This document shows, one piece after another, positions 1 through 6,514 of a stretch of DNA of 6,581 nucleotides. The position numbers were made by a program, and so were the translations under genes. The notes under the pieces were generated by a model. That model saw only the letters and a program-made list of their open reading frames with translations. It did not search any database and was not told the DNA's origin. How positions within the stretch are numbered: position 1 is the stretch's first letter; each line of letters opens with the position of its first letter. Source of the DNA: Glaciimonas sp. (GTDB lineage Bacteria > Pseudomonadota > Gammaproteobacteria > Burkholderiales > Burkholderiaceae); assembly GCA_014377145.1 (NCBI GenBank), contig JACMQE010000301.1, positions 1-6,581 of the forward strand. The letters run 5' to 3'.

Positions 1-1
1 A

Positions 2-1189
2 CGCACGCTGGACGGAGGAAACCAGGTACAACTGGTGCTGGAATCGACACAGGGTGGCGTCAAGCTGACAAAGACATTCACTTTCAAACGCGGCGATTTC
101 TCGATTGACGTGAAGCACATGATCACCAATGAAAGTGGTGCGTCGGTAACGCCTTCGCTGTACCTGCAATTGGTACGCGATGGGAACAAACCTGCGGGCG
201 AACAACGTTTCGTCAACACTTTCACCGGTGCCGCGGTCTACACTGAAGCAGACAAGTTCCAAAAATTCACTTTTGATCAAATCGAAAGTAATAAAGCCGA
301 TCACGCCACCAAGTCAGATGAAGGCTGGTTCGCGATCATGCAGCACTATTTCGTTTCAGCTTTTATTCCTCAAGACAAGGTACCACGCGAAATCTTTACA
401 AAGAAAGTGGCGACCAATCTTTATGCCGTCGGCAATATTCTGCCGCTCGGAATAATTGCTCCCGGTGCCAGCGTAACCATGGATGCGCGTCTGTTCTCCG
501 GTCCTGAAGAGTCGGCTGTGCTGGAAGCTACCGCACCGGGTCTAGAATTGGTAAAAGACTATGGCTGGCTCACCATCATCGCCAAACCGATTTTCTGGTT
601 GATGACGCAAATCCATAAAGTCCTCGGCAACTGGGGCTGGACCATCATCACGTTGACGATCATGATCAAGCTGCTGTTCTTCCCACTATCGGCAGCAAGC
701 TATCGCAGTATGGCGAAAATGAAAAAAGTTACACCGAAGATGACTGCGATTCGCGAACGCCATAAAGGCGAGCCGCAAAAGATGAATCGGGAAATGATGC
801 AGCTATACAAAACCGAGAAGATCAATCCCCTCGGCGGCTGCCTCCCTATCGTGATTCAAATCCCGGTCTTTATTTCTCTATACTGGGTTTTGCTGGCCAG
901 CGTTGAAATGCGTAACGCGCCATGGTTGGGCTGGATTCATGATCTTGCAGCACCGGATCCATTTTATATCTTGCCGGTGGTAATGGCGATATCGATGTTT
1001 ATCCAGACAAAGTTGAATCCAAAACCACCTGATCCAATGCAAGCCAAGGTGATGATGTTCATGCCATTGATTTTCTCGGTCATTTTCTTCTTCTTCCCAT
1101 CTGGTCTGGTGCTGTACTGGATTACTAACAACGTGCTGTCGATTGCACAGCAATGGGTGATTACCAAAAAGATGGAAAAAACCGCATAA
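2..1189 (+). CDS. yidC: Membrane protein insertase YidC (5' end outside window)
   Basis: YidC inserts and folds inner-membrane proteins, alone or with the SecYEG translocon. The reading frame is open from base 2, so the upstream part (roughly the first 150 residues, including the first membrane anchor) lies outside the window; the GTG at 35 is internal, not a start. The 395 visible codons begin in the periplasmic beta-sandwich domain (to about residue 190). The conserved membrane core follows, with hydrophobic segments near fragment residues 212-230, 279-300, 320-335 and 352-377. The cytoplasmic hairpin after YRSMAKMKK carries the arginine (about residue 235) that sits in the hydrophilic groove of this family. 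PLGGC, the [12 protein letters not shown] stretch and a basic tail are also typical. The stop is TAA at 1187-1189. An intrinsic terminator follows, then mnmE on the same strand, the usual neighbour in Proteobacteria. No frame disruption is seen. Confidence 0.97.
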   Translation, partial: RTLDGGNQVQLVLESTQGGVKLTKTFTFKRGDFSIDVKHMITNESGASVTPSLYLQLVRDGNKPAGEQRFVNTFTGAAVYTEADKFQKFTFDQIESNKADHATKSDEGWFAIMQHYFVSAFIPQDKVPREIFTKKVATNLYAVGNILPLGIIAPGASVTMDARLFSGPEESAVLEATAPGLELVKDYGWLTIIAKPIFWLMTQIHKVLGNWGWTIITLTIMIKLLFFPLSAASYRSMAKMKKVTPKMTAIRERHKGEPQKMNREMMQLYKTEKINPLGGCLPIVIQIPVFISLYWVLLASVEMRNAPWLGWIHDLAAPDPFYILPVVMAISMFIQTKLNPKPPDPMQAKVMMFMPLIFSVIFFFFPSGLVLYWITNNVLSIAQQWVITKKMEKTA

Positions 1190-1216
1190 ACATCAGCGCG
1201 TTTTACTGAATGTCGT

Positions 1217-1252
1217 AAAAAAGCCTGTGAATCAACATTTACGGGCTTTTTT
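1217..1252 (+). terminator. Rho-independent terminator after yidC
   Basis: A 12-bp stem is formed by AAAAAAGCCTGT (1217-1228) and ACGGGCTTTTTT (1241-1252), with a single G-U wobble and a 12-nt loop. The descending arm ends in a T6 run followed by TTGTTT context. It starts 28 nt after the yidC stop codon. Because the A run precedes the stem, it could work on both strands, but only the plus strand has a gene ending here. It implies that mnmE is mainly transcribed from its own promoter in the 58 nt that follow. Confidence 0.88.
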
Positions 1253-1310
1253 GTTTCCGTTACACAATATCAATCAACTAACAATTACCTATTAAACGTA
1301 AAATCATTCT

Positions 1311-2696
1311 ATGTCCTTCGAATCCTCTCCTATTGCTGCAATCGCCACTGCACCCGGACGGGGTGGCATTGGCATCGTTCGCGTATCCGGCAAACATCTG
1401 GGCGCGATTATTCAAGCAGTCTGCGGTTTTGATGAAGAAAAACTAACCCCGCGTCATGCCACTTATTTGTCTTTCAGAAATGCTGATGGCGGCATCATCG
1501 ATCAAGGTCTCGCCATCTATTTCAAGAGTCCGTATTCGTACACGGGCGAAGATGTTCTGGAGTTACAAGGCCATGGCGGACCAGTTGTACTACAAATGTT
1601 GTTGGCGCGTTGTCTGGAAGCCGGTCAAGACATTGGTGTGCGCATAGCAGAACCGGGAGAATTTACCCAACGTGCCTTTCTTAACGATAAGCTCGATCTG
1701 GCCCAAGCTGAAGCGGTCGCTGACTTGATCGAAGCCTCTACAGAAGCCGCCGCAAAATCTGCCTCAGAATCGCTCTCAGGCGCATTCTCCAAAGTCATTC
1801 ATAGCTTGGTCGAACAGGTTATAAAATTACGGATGCTGGTCGAAGCGACGTTAGATTTTCCCGAAGAAGAAATCGACTTTCTCGAAAAATCTGATGCCCG
1901 CGGTCAGTTGGAACGCATTCGCAATAGCCTTGACAATGTCTTCAGTCAGGCAGCACAAGGCGCATTGCTGAGAGATGGTTTGAATATTGTGCTGGCAGGA
2001 CAACCCAATGTCGGCAAATCGTCGTTGCTGAATGCACTGGCCGGATCGGATGTTGCGATTGTCACCTCCATCGCTGGGACCACCCGCGATAAAGTAACAG
2101 AAACCATCCAGCTAGAAGGTATTCCGCTCAATATTATTGACACCGCCGGTATCCGGGAAACTGAAGACGTTAATGACGAAGTCGAACGCATCGGTATCGA
2201 ACGGACCTGGGCAGCCGTGGCTAAAGCGGACGTCATTTTGCACATGCTCGACGCCAATCATGGACCCTCATCTGCGAATGAAAAGATCCTCGCGCGCTTT
2301 CCGCAAAACGCGCCCATTATCAGTATCTGGAACAAAATCGACCAGTCCGGACATAGACCCACAGTTGATCTCATGGGCGATGCAACGCACATTTATATTT
2401 CCGCGACAGATCACCTCGGCATCGACCTACTGCGTGCAGAGCTGCTGCGTATAGCTGGCTGGCAGCAAACTGGCGAATCACGCTATCTAGCCCGCGAGCG
2501 CCATCTGATTGCACTTAAAGCCGCACGCGATCATCTGGTAATTGCCGCCGAACACGCCGCCGTTAACGATCAGTCACTTGATTTATTTGCCGAAGAATTA
2601 AGACTGACCCAAGATAAATTGAATAGCATTACTGGGGTATTTACACCGGATGATTTGCTGGGAGTGATTTTTTCGCGGTTTTGTATAGGGAAATAA
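1311..2696 (+). CDS. mnmE: tRNA uridine-5-carboxymethylaminomethyl(34) synthesis GTPase MnmE (TrmE)
   Basis: MnmE works with MnmG (GidA) to add the carboxymethylaminomethyl or aminomethyl group to C5 of the wobble uridine in certain tRNAs, using a folate one-carbon donor, FAD and GTP hydrolysis. The protein has 461 residues, normal for the family. The N-terminal tetrahydrofolate-binding domain (about 1-120) starts with the typical [20 protein letters not shown] block. A helical domain follows, with the G domain inserted at about 222-380: P-loop GQPNVGKS 230-237, the IAGTTRD K-loop/switch I 254-260, DTAG 277-280, NKID 341-344 and SA 364-365. The C-terminal helices finish with the diagnostic FCIGK motif, whose cysteine (residue 458) is conserved in the family. 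The ATG at 1311 is chosen because the family N-terminus begins there; no good Shine-Dalgarno precedes it. It follows the yidC terminator and appears fully intact. Confidence 0.98.
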   Translation: MSFESSPIAAIATAPGRGGIGIVRVSGKHLGAIIQAVCGFDEEKLTPRHATYLSFRNADGGIIDQGLAIYFKSPYSYTGEDVLELQGHGGPVVLQMLLARCLEAGQDIGVRIAEPGEFTQRAFLNDKLDLAQAEAVADLIEASTEAAAKSASESLSGAFSKVIHSLVEQVIKLRMLVEATLDFPEEEIDFLEKSDARGQLERIRNSLDNVFSQAAQGALLRDGLNIVLAGQPNVGKSSLLNALAGSDVAIVTSIAGTTRDKVTETIQLEGIPLNIIDTAGIRETEDVNDEVERIGIERTWAAVAKADVILHMLDANHGPSSANEKILARFPQNAPIISIWNKIDQSGHRPTVDLMGDATHIYISATDHLGIDLLRAELLRIAGWQQTGESRYLARERHLIALKAARDHLVIAAEHAAVNDQSLDLFAEELRLTQDKLNSITGVFTPDDLLGVIFSRFCIGK

Positions 2697-2913
2697 GTTA
2701 TCCCTCCCTAAATCGTACGGCAAAAGCAAGGATTATCTGTAAACCGAGGGTCAAGCGAAGATAATTTTTATTATTCAGCGAGTTGCACTTCGAAATCAGA
2801 TATTTAGATATAGGCCGCAACATCGCAAATACGTCTCAATTTTTGTTCTACGCAGCTGCCGATGGGGGATGTCAAAGCACAAGTGATTCTTGGCAATGAC
2901 ACGGTATGGGCTA
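2697..2913. other. Intergenic spacer after mnmE, no gene seen
   Basis: This 217-nt stretch lies between the mnmE stop and the presumed IS end. All frames are interrupted at short intervals. The only ATG-initiated plus-strand frame near the end (from 2862) runs 20 codons and crosses into the IS boundary, so I do not call it. A weak AGGGA/TCCCT hairpin (2687-2705) spans the mnmE stop but has no T-tract, so no clear terminator for mnmE is visible. The stretch may hold unrecognisable gene debris. Confidence 0.5.
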
Positions 2914-3698
2914 GGTCGTGTTGACCTTTATTCAGCCAAAGTATCGAAGCCGCAAGCGCCACGAGTCAAGCAAAACGCGAAGCGCGTTTGTCGTAACGGG
3001 TAGCGATTCGTCTAATTTGCTTGATATGCGTAAAGCATCGTTCTATTAGATGACGGTTCCGGCATGGATGTTTGTCCCATTCTCTTTGTTTTTTCCGGTT
3101 TGTTTTTGATGGAATAACTACTTTGTCATTTTTGGCTACAACAAAATCAAGCAACGCATTCGTGCATAAGTTTTATCGCCAATACTGCTTGCGGCTTAAT
3201 CTCTTTCAATAAAGTTTCTGCCAGAGTTAAATCATGCATTTCCCTACCGGTTGGCACGAACGTACTAACCGCTCTAATCATTTAAGGCAGGCATGGTTTT
3301 CAGTGCCAAATCCAATGCGAAAACGACCGAGTACTTGTTCCCTTTTTTAGCAGCACCGGCGGCGTGCTGATGTGCACGAATTAGCGCGCTCTCTATTGAT
3401 TTTTCTTAATATCCCCATCTTCACACATCAACGCAAAAATAGCCTGCCACAGGTCTTTGTTCGACCACCGGGAAAATCGCACATAGGTGCTGTTCCAATT
3501 TCTAAATTCAATTGGTAAGTCGTGCCACAGACTTACTGTGTGCAGTATCCACAATATCGTCCCAATAAACAGTCGATTATCGACCCCACTAGGCCCTTTA
3601 TCACCAGCTTTGCCATGTACTAATAGCGCTAGCCGCTCTCATTGATCGTCTCGTAATATATAAGCATTCTTGAAAAACTAGAATGGAAACACAGTTCC
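2914..3698 (-). mobile_element. Degenerate IS5-family (IS427/IS1031-like) insertion sequence
   Basis: A single transposase reading direction on the minus strand fills about 785 bp, close to the 800-900 bp usual for this IS5 subgroup. The candidate termini are imperfect inverted repeats. Inward from 2914 the sequence is GGTCGTGTTGACCTTTATTC; inward from 3698 on the minus strand it is GGAACTGTGTTTCCATTC. Both share the pattern GG, GTGTT, CC and ATTC with small gaps. No matching target-site duplication is evident beside these ends, so the exact limits are inferred. The transposase inside is heavily mutated, so the element cannot move by itself. The element lies between mnmE and the decayed strip downstream. 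Confidence 0.7.
2930..3677 (-). pseudogene. IS5-family DDE transposase, multiple frameshifts and stops
   Basis: Piecing frames together on the minus strand recovers a DDE transposase of the IS5/IS427 type. Segments in order are AYILRDDQ-(W to stop)-ERL, AGDKGPSGVDNRLFIGT, WHDLPIEFRNWNSTYVRFSR, SIESALIRAHQHAAGAAKKG, EQVLGRFRIGFGTENHACL, TGREMHDLTLAETLLKEIKP, GDKTYA, TNALLDFVVAKND, VVIPSKTNRKKQREWDKH, RNRHLIERCFTHIKQIRRIA and LVALAASILWLN. In-frame TGA codons lie at 3639-3641 (replacing Trp), 3278-3280 and 2966-2968. Frameshifts are needed near 3398-3408, at the T6 run 3343-3348, and near 3260, 3180 and 3160. No ATG precedes the first recognisable residues (a TAG lies at 3678-3680). The conserved GDK aspartate and the IER glutamate remain, but the first catalytic position reads IES instead of the usual IDS. 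The longest uninterrupted piece is the C-terminal 62 codons (2966-3154). Confidence 0.88.
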
Positions 3699-3717
3699 AG
3701 AAAAGTTAAACGTTTTT

Positions 3718-3852
3718 ATGTCAATACGCCCTATTCAAAAACGTATGGGTGACATTTTCGGAGCAGATGTGAGATTCGTCAGCGAGCACCTACAAAATGC
3801 ACTGATGAAGACAGCATTGGGGATATTGGTGTGCTCTGTACCTACTGGCTAG
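3718..3852 (+). pseudogene. Possible C-terminal remnant of a tyrosine recombinase/integrase
   Basis: A 44-codon frame from the ATG at 3718 to the TAG at 3850-3852 includes GADVRFVSEHL (about residues 15-25). This closely resembles the GADVRFV-x-E-x-LGH segment preceding the catalytic Tyr in XerC/D and phage-type integrases. After it, QNALMKTA stands where GHASIKTT would be expected, so the conserved LGH is lost, and no catalytic Tyr follows in frame. The upstream R-H-x-x-R region is not visible, and the preceding codons do not match well. There is no good Shine-Dalgarno. If the resemblance is real, this is a short, dead fragment of an integrase; otherwise it is a chance frame. The recombinase reading rests on one motif only. 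Confidence 0.25.
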
Positions 3853-3877
3853 GGGACAGTCAAGTAGGTACAGAGCA
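3832..3877. repeat. Perfect 15-bp inverted repeat (stem-loop)
   Basis: TGCTCTGTACCTACT (3832-3846) is the exact reverse complement of AGTAGGTACAGAGCA (3863-3877), with a 16-nt loop containing GGCTAGGGGACAGTCA. Neither side has a T-tract, so a standard intrinsic terminator is unlikely. It overlaps the end of the recombinase-like fragment. Possible roles are a structured RNA, an operator, a recombination or REP-like element, or the fossil of a terminator. A perfect 15-bp arm pair in otherwise decaying DNA is unlikely to be random. Confidence 0.8.
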
Positions 3878-3951
3878 TCCAGAACCAGATACGTGACTGC
3901 TTCTTGCGAATAGAAATGCAGTACAAATATTGGAAACGAGATAAGGATTAA

Positions 3952-4089
3952 ATGTGCAATATGAATAGATGCTTGAAAAGATTCTCCTTACAAACATCTA
4001 TTTTAGATGATTACTTAATAACAGTCTCCAGCGGATGGTTAATCTGCTTTCTAAATACGCACGCGGAATGCGAAATGTCGCCTCATTAA
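3952..4089 (+). CDS. Candidate small ORF, 45 codons, unknown
   Basis: ATG at 3952 is preceded by AAGGAT (3944-3949, 2 nt upstream of the ATG), a plausible but closely spaced ribosome-binding site; the frame closes with TAA at 4087-4089. The 45-residue product starts MCNMNRCLKRF. It contains four cysteines (2, 7, 32, 40) and a weakly hydrophobic centre around GWLICFL (28-34), too short for a firm membrane-segment call. I do not recognise a family. It lies in a decayed strip and is convergent with the orphan gene ending at 4122. It may be a real small protein, a pseudogene fragment or a chance frame. Confidence 0.2.
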   Translation: MCNMNRCLKRFSLQTSILDDYLITVSSGWLICFLNTHAECEMSPH

Positions 4090-4121
4090 ATATGAAGTAC
4101 CTTCTGACTGGGGACCGCAGC

Positions 4122-4481
4122 CTACTTTTTATTAAAATCTGGCCAAACTCTCGGACCACCATCGCCATGAAGATCATCGAAACGCCTCAATAGCGCTTCA
4201 CGCACCGGATCTGAAAGGCTTGGGCACTTATCCTCTTGCTCGATCGCCGCGTATTCTTCTCCTGCCTTATTAAGGTCATTCGAAACATGGAAACCAGCAA
4301 CAAACTCCTGCTCCCATTGTTCAGTCACTTTCTGCACCAATGCGACGCGTCCAGGATGACTTAACAGTCCGAACTCGTCAGAGCCTGCATTAATCTTTTG
4401 TACAGTTTCCGTCAATCCTTCTTCGGTCAATGGGGCCTTCGTAAACTCTTTCAATGCATGTGAACCACTAGTTTTTGTCAT
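4122..4481 (-). CDS. Hypothetical protein, 119 residues, no recognised family
   Basis: This is the only confidently intact gene downstream of mnmE. The ATG at 4481 is preceded by AAGGAG (4488-4493 on the minus strand, 6-nt spacing), a strong ribosome-binding site that fixes the start; the stop is TAG at 4122-4124. The product is hydrophilic and fairly acidic, with no signal peptide or membrane segment, so it is probably cytoplasmic. It looks mainly helical (for example GRVALVQKVTEQWEQEFVAG at about 44-63 and VREALLRRFDDLHGDG at about 93-108) and has a single cysteine. The tail GGPRVWPDFNKK is distinctive. I cannot assign a function. The downstream side has no obvious terminator. A palindrome in the upstream region (4544-4557) could be an operator. 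Survival of an open frame with a good start signal among pseudogenes suggests it is expressed or only recently released from selection. Confidence 0.72.
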   Translation of the reverse strand: MTKTSGSHALKEFTKAPLTEEGLTETVQKINAGSDEFGLLSHPGRVALVQKVTEQWEQEFVAGFHVSNDLNKAGEEYAAIEQEDKCPSLSDPVREALLRRFDDLHGDGGPRVWPDFNKK

Positions 4482-4487
4482 TTCACT

Positions 4488-4493
4488 CTCCTT
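4488..4493 (-). promoter_or_regulatory. Ribosome-binding site of the 119-codon gene
   Basis: On the minus strand AAGGAG lies 6 nt before the ATG at 4481. This near-consensus Shine-Dalgarno at ideal spacing is the main non-homology evidence that the hypothetical gene is real and starts here. Confidence 0.75.
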
Positions 4494-4543
4494 AGTCAGG
4501 TCGTGCGATGTTAGACGTTCGCTATTCGGAAAATAATATGATA

Positions 4544-4557
4544 CGTTTATGTAAACG
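4544..4557. promoter_or_regulatory. 14-bp palindrome upstream of the orphan gene, possible operator
   Basis: CGTTTATGTAAACG consists of perfect 6-bp half-sites (CGTTTA/TAAACG) with a 2-bp centre. It lies 63-76 nt upstream of the 119-codon gene's ATG. On the minus strand a TATTAT that could be a -10 box lies just downstream (4533-4538), so a protein bound to the palindrome would cover the -10/-35 spacer. No convincing -35 is seen. The operator role is inferred from position and symmetry only. Confidence 0.35.
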
Positions 4558-4643
4558 AATATAGCGTGACGCCGATTGTGACATCTATGTACGTAACATC
4601 AATCAAGACATCACCTCTACCGATGCCGGTTCAAGCCTTGCGA

Positions 4644-4672
4644 CTTCGGGTGCCCAGTTTACGCGCCCGAAG
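4644..4672. repeat. Stem-loop around the methyltransferase stop codon
   Basis: CTTCGGGTG (4644-4652) pairs with CGCCCGAAG (4664-4672), a 9-bp GC-rich stem with one wobble and an 11-nt loop. The reconstructed stop codon of the methyltransferase pseudogene (TAA, 4659-4661 on the minus strand) sits in the loop. It could be the stem of a transcription terminator, but no T-tract follows on the minus strand, so it may be eroded. Confidence 0.4.
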
Positions 4673-5531
4673 AGATAAAAAATCGTGGTTGCATTTTTTC
4701 TAAACCGAGTGTCTGCAACACTTCTTGCAGCCTCTGGATAGGGCGGTTACGCGACAAATCCTTGTAGATTGTGATGATCAACTCATTTTTCATCGAGTGT
4801 TCCCAGCCGACTAGTTCGGTCACGCTGACCTGATAACCATACGCCTCTAATTGAAGACACCGTAGTACGTTGTGACTTGGCTGCCAAATTCACGCGTATG
4901 CAAGGGATGTCGCCAAAGTTCTGTCAGCGCTTCCTTAGCGAGAGATTTTCCTTTATTTTTTCAAGCTAGATGCTATTTCTGCTTGACAGCAAGGGACCAG
5001 CACCATGAAGCGGGCCTGCTTTTTTAAGCCAAACAGAATTGCGTCGTCCGTCGCGGTATTGCACGCATGCATTGCGGTAACGACATCTATCCGTGGAGGA
5101 AGCAACGCTGACTCAGTTGAATCAGCCACCAACAAGTTAAGAAACGACATACCGGGAAATGCCAGCTTGTGTGCCAATTCTTGCGATTTCTTGACTAGCT
5201 CTGCGCGTGTTTCGATACCGAAAATATGCGAGCTATCGGTTAATGTCTTAAAAAAAAGATCATACAAAATAAATCCCAAATAGGAGTTTCCTGCACCATG
5301 ATCGACCAATTGCACGCCGGCATGTTATTGCTGAACTTCTTGCAATAAGGGTTCAATAAACTGGTAAAGGTGATACACCTGTTTGAGTTTACAACGGCTG
5401 TCCTGATTCAACTTGCTGTCACGAGTCAGGATGTGCAATTCTTTTAATAACTCAATTGATTGACCAGGCTGGATTTCGTGCTTGGACTGTTGTGGACTGC
5501 TGGATACAGATTCATGCTTTATGCTATTCAT
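4659..5531 (-). pseudogene. Class I SAM-dependent methyltransferase, broken by one stop and two frameshifts
   Basis: Joining three pieces gives a Rossmann-type methyltransferase of about 290 residues, apparently of the Methyltransf_32-like group. The N-terminal piece (MNSIKHESV to LLQEVQQ) ends at an in-frame TAA (5325-5327), and the same frame continues directly as HAGVQLVDHGAGNSYLGF, the SAM-binding motif I at about residues 76-86. GIETRAELV (acidic residue of motif II), MHACNTATDDA (about 154-164) and LVPCCQAE (about 178-185) follow. A one-base insertion in the A6 run just before 4953 shifts the frame to KGKSLAKEALTELWRHPLHT. A second shift near 4880 leads to LRCLQLEAYGYQVSVTELVG and a natural TAA at 4659-4661. 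The start at 5531 is preferred because AGGA lies about 12 nt upstream; an in-frame ATG at 5612 lacks such a site. The substrate is unknown. At face value it is inactive. Confidence 0.8.
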
Positions 5532-5612
5532 TGAACTCTGATTTCCTGAATGCCGGATGCGGCGATTATGCGGTAACGCTCGCAAGTATAGCGATTTCGG
5601 TACGATAAGCAT

Positions 5613-5843
5613 TTAATTTACGATTTCAGTGACCAGCTGATGCGGCCGGTCACTGAAACGAAGGTGCCCGAAGAAATCGCTTACATCCCAACCCAGTCCC
5701 AATAAGGTGCCTTACAAGCAATACAAACGCCGATGCTTAGGATTTTCGCATTAAAGTTAACTGACGATGATTTTTACTTGGCTTAAAGCATTCTATCGGC
5801 GTCAGATTCTTAAGAAAAGCAGAAATCCTTAATGAACATAGCT
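5613..5843. other. Spacer between two pseudogenes, one open minus-strand tail
   Basis: No full gene is seen. On the minus strand 5711-5616 is open for 32 codons with coding-like composition (GTLLGLGWDVSDFFGHLRFS and onward). It ends in TAA at 5613-5615, directly abutting the in-frame ATG at 5612. It begins after a TAA at 5712-5714 and has no start codon at its head, so it is either a gene-end remnant or chance. A perfect stem-loop (5624-5658) lies inside it. Confidence 0.35.
5624..5658. repeat. Perfect 11-bp inverted repeat (stem-loop)
   Basis: TTTCAGTGACC (5624-5634) and GGTCACTGAAA (5648-5658) are exact reverse complements with a 13-nt loop. It lies between the end of the response-regulator pseudogene and the start of the methyltransferase pseudogene, both read from the minus strand. 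No T-tract follows on either strand. It may be a worn terminator of the regulator or an operator or leader structure for the methyltransferase. Confidence 0.7.
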
Positions 5844-6448
5844 TTAAATAAACTGACGAAGTTCTACTCCACAAGTGTAACGTCCGAGTTCGAGATCGTT
5901 GCGCAAACCCATCCTCTTCATCGCAGAAGTTTTTTGCAGCGCAATCGTTTTGATACTCCTGCACATGCGCGTCGCTATTTGCTGGATAGAATGGCCCTAG
6001 GCATACATTCTCAATACTTCCACTTCACGTTCTGTCGGCATTCTTCCGACCGGACCAGCACGTAAAATCGCCCGAACCGAACTGCCTATATAACGTGATT
6101 TTCTTGCTGCTACCTCAATTACCTCTCCGATTTCGACAATATCATCATTCATATGCAAGACACCATGTACACCGCATTTTATGATCTGATATATAACAGC
6201 GGGCATCATATTCATTGTAAGAACAATCAAATGCACACTTGGATAATGTCGCCTGATATACGATAATAAAGCAAAGTCGCTAGCTATCTTCTGCATTGGC
6301 ATAGAAATATCCATAATTAAAAACTCACATTTGGTGTCCTTTAATCGGACTAATAACTGGTCAGTCGAGGTCGTGATCGCTGCCACCACAAGATCAGAAT
6401 ACTATCGATAATTATAGGATGAATGTCGGCGAAAATTATATTTCGCAT
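5844..6448 (-). pseudogene. RcsB-like LuxR/FixJ-type response regulator, frameshift plus amber stop
   Basis: The family regulates transcription: a phosphorylated receiver domain controls a C-terminal LuxR-type helix-turn-helix. The true start is the ATG at 6448, with a perfect Shine-Dalgarno. It gives MRNIIFADIHPIII, then a frameshift or small deletion near 6390-6400 moves to the frame VVAAITTSTDQLL. The frame continues through LIMDISMPM (phospho-acceptor Asp kept), YIRRHYPSVHLIVLTMN and GRMPTEREVEVLRMYA. There a TAG at 5997-5999 (probably a Ser codon, TCG to TAG) interrupts it. The same frame then resumes as GHSIQQIATRMCRSIKTIAL, QKTSAMKRMGL and RNDLELG to TAA at 5844-5846. The order and motifs match RcsB (about 216 residues); about 8 residues seem missing after HPI. 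The acidic pair reads ADI rather than ADD, and the receiver lysine position reads LHM rather than LHK or VLK. It is very probably non-functional. Confidence 0.85.
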
Positions 6449-6449
6449 G

Positions 6450-6459
6450 TCACCTCCTT
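6450..6459 (-). promoter_or_regulatory. Strong ribosome-binding site of the response-regulator pseudogene
   Basis: The minus strand reads AAGGAGGTGA directly ahead of the ATG at 6448, a full match to the 16S anti-Shine-Dalgarno. This fixes the start of the N-terminal fragment (ADIHP) rather than the GTG at 6389 that opens the longest frame, and it indicates the ancestral gene was well translated. Confidence 0.8.
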
Positions 6460-6466
6460 AAAAATA

Positions 6467-6490
6467 AACATTAATTATCAAATTAATGTT
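6467..6490. promoter_or_regulatory. Perfect 10-bp inverted repeat in the regulator leader
   Basis: AACATTAATT (6467-6476) and AATTAATGTT (6481-6490) are exact reverse complements around ATCA. The repeat lies 7 nt upstream of the Shine-Dalgarno of the RcsB-like pseudogene. The AT-rich symmetry and position fit an operator (for example autoregulation) or a hairpin in the 5' leader. Function is inferred. Confidence 0.5.
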
Positions 6491-6514
6491 GAGTGGATAA
6501 TATATGTGAAGTTG

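Larger units (their letters stand above)
3699..4121. other. Decayed spacer between IS and the orphan gene
   Basis: This 423-nt stretch has no gene of normal length. It contains a short recombinase-like frame (3718-3852), a perfect 15-bp stem-loop (3832-3877) and a 45-codon ORF with a plausible ribosome-binding site (3952-4089), each listed separately. The remaining sequence is AT-rich with frequent stops in all frames. I see no tRNA, no direct-repeat array and no clear intrinsic terminator for the minus-strand gene that ends at 4122. Confidence 0.5.

Noticed and set aside
878..1167. Minus-strand frames opposite the yidC 3' end
   Set aside because: They are antisense shadows of a strongly conserved YidC reading frame, with unlikely composition and no start signal.
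1946..2257. 103-codon minus-strand frame inside mnmE
   Set aside because: It lies opposite the G domain of an intact MnmE and resembles no family; it is a shadow frame.
2687..2705. AGGGA/TCCCT hairpin at the end of mnmE as terminator
   Set aside because: It has only 5 bp and no T-tract.
4628..4645. GGTTCAAGCC looks like a tRNA T-loop
   Set aside because: The flanking bases do not form the 5-bp T stem and no acceptor, D or anticodon arms can be drawn around it.
5005..5283. 92-codon plus-strand frame opposite the methyltransferase
   Set aside because: The minus strand has clear methyltransferase motifs here, so the plus frame is a shadow.
5737..5964. 75-codon minus-strand frame over the HTH end of the regulator
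   Set aside because: It is in a different frame from the recognisable HTH sequence, which is continuous with the receiver apart from the TAG.
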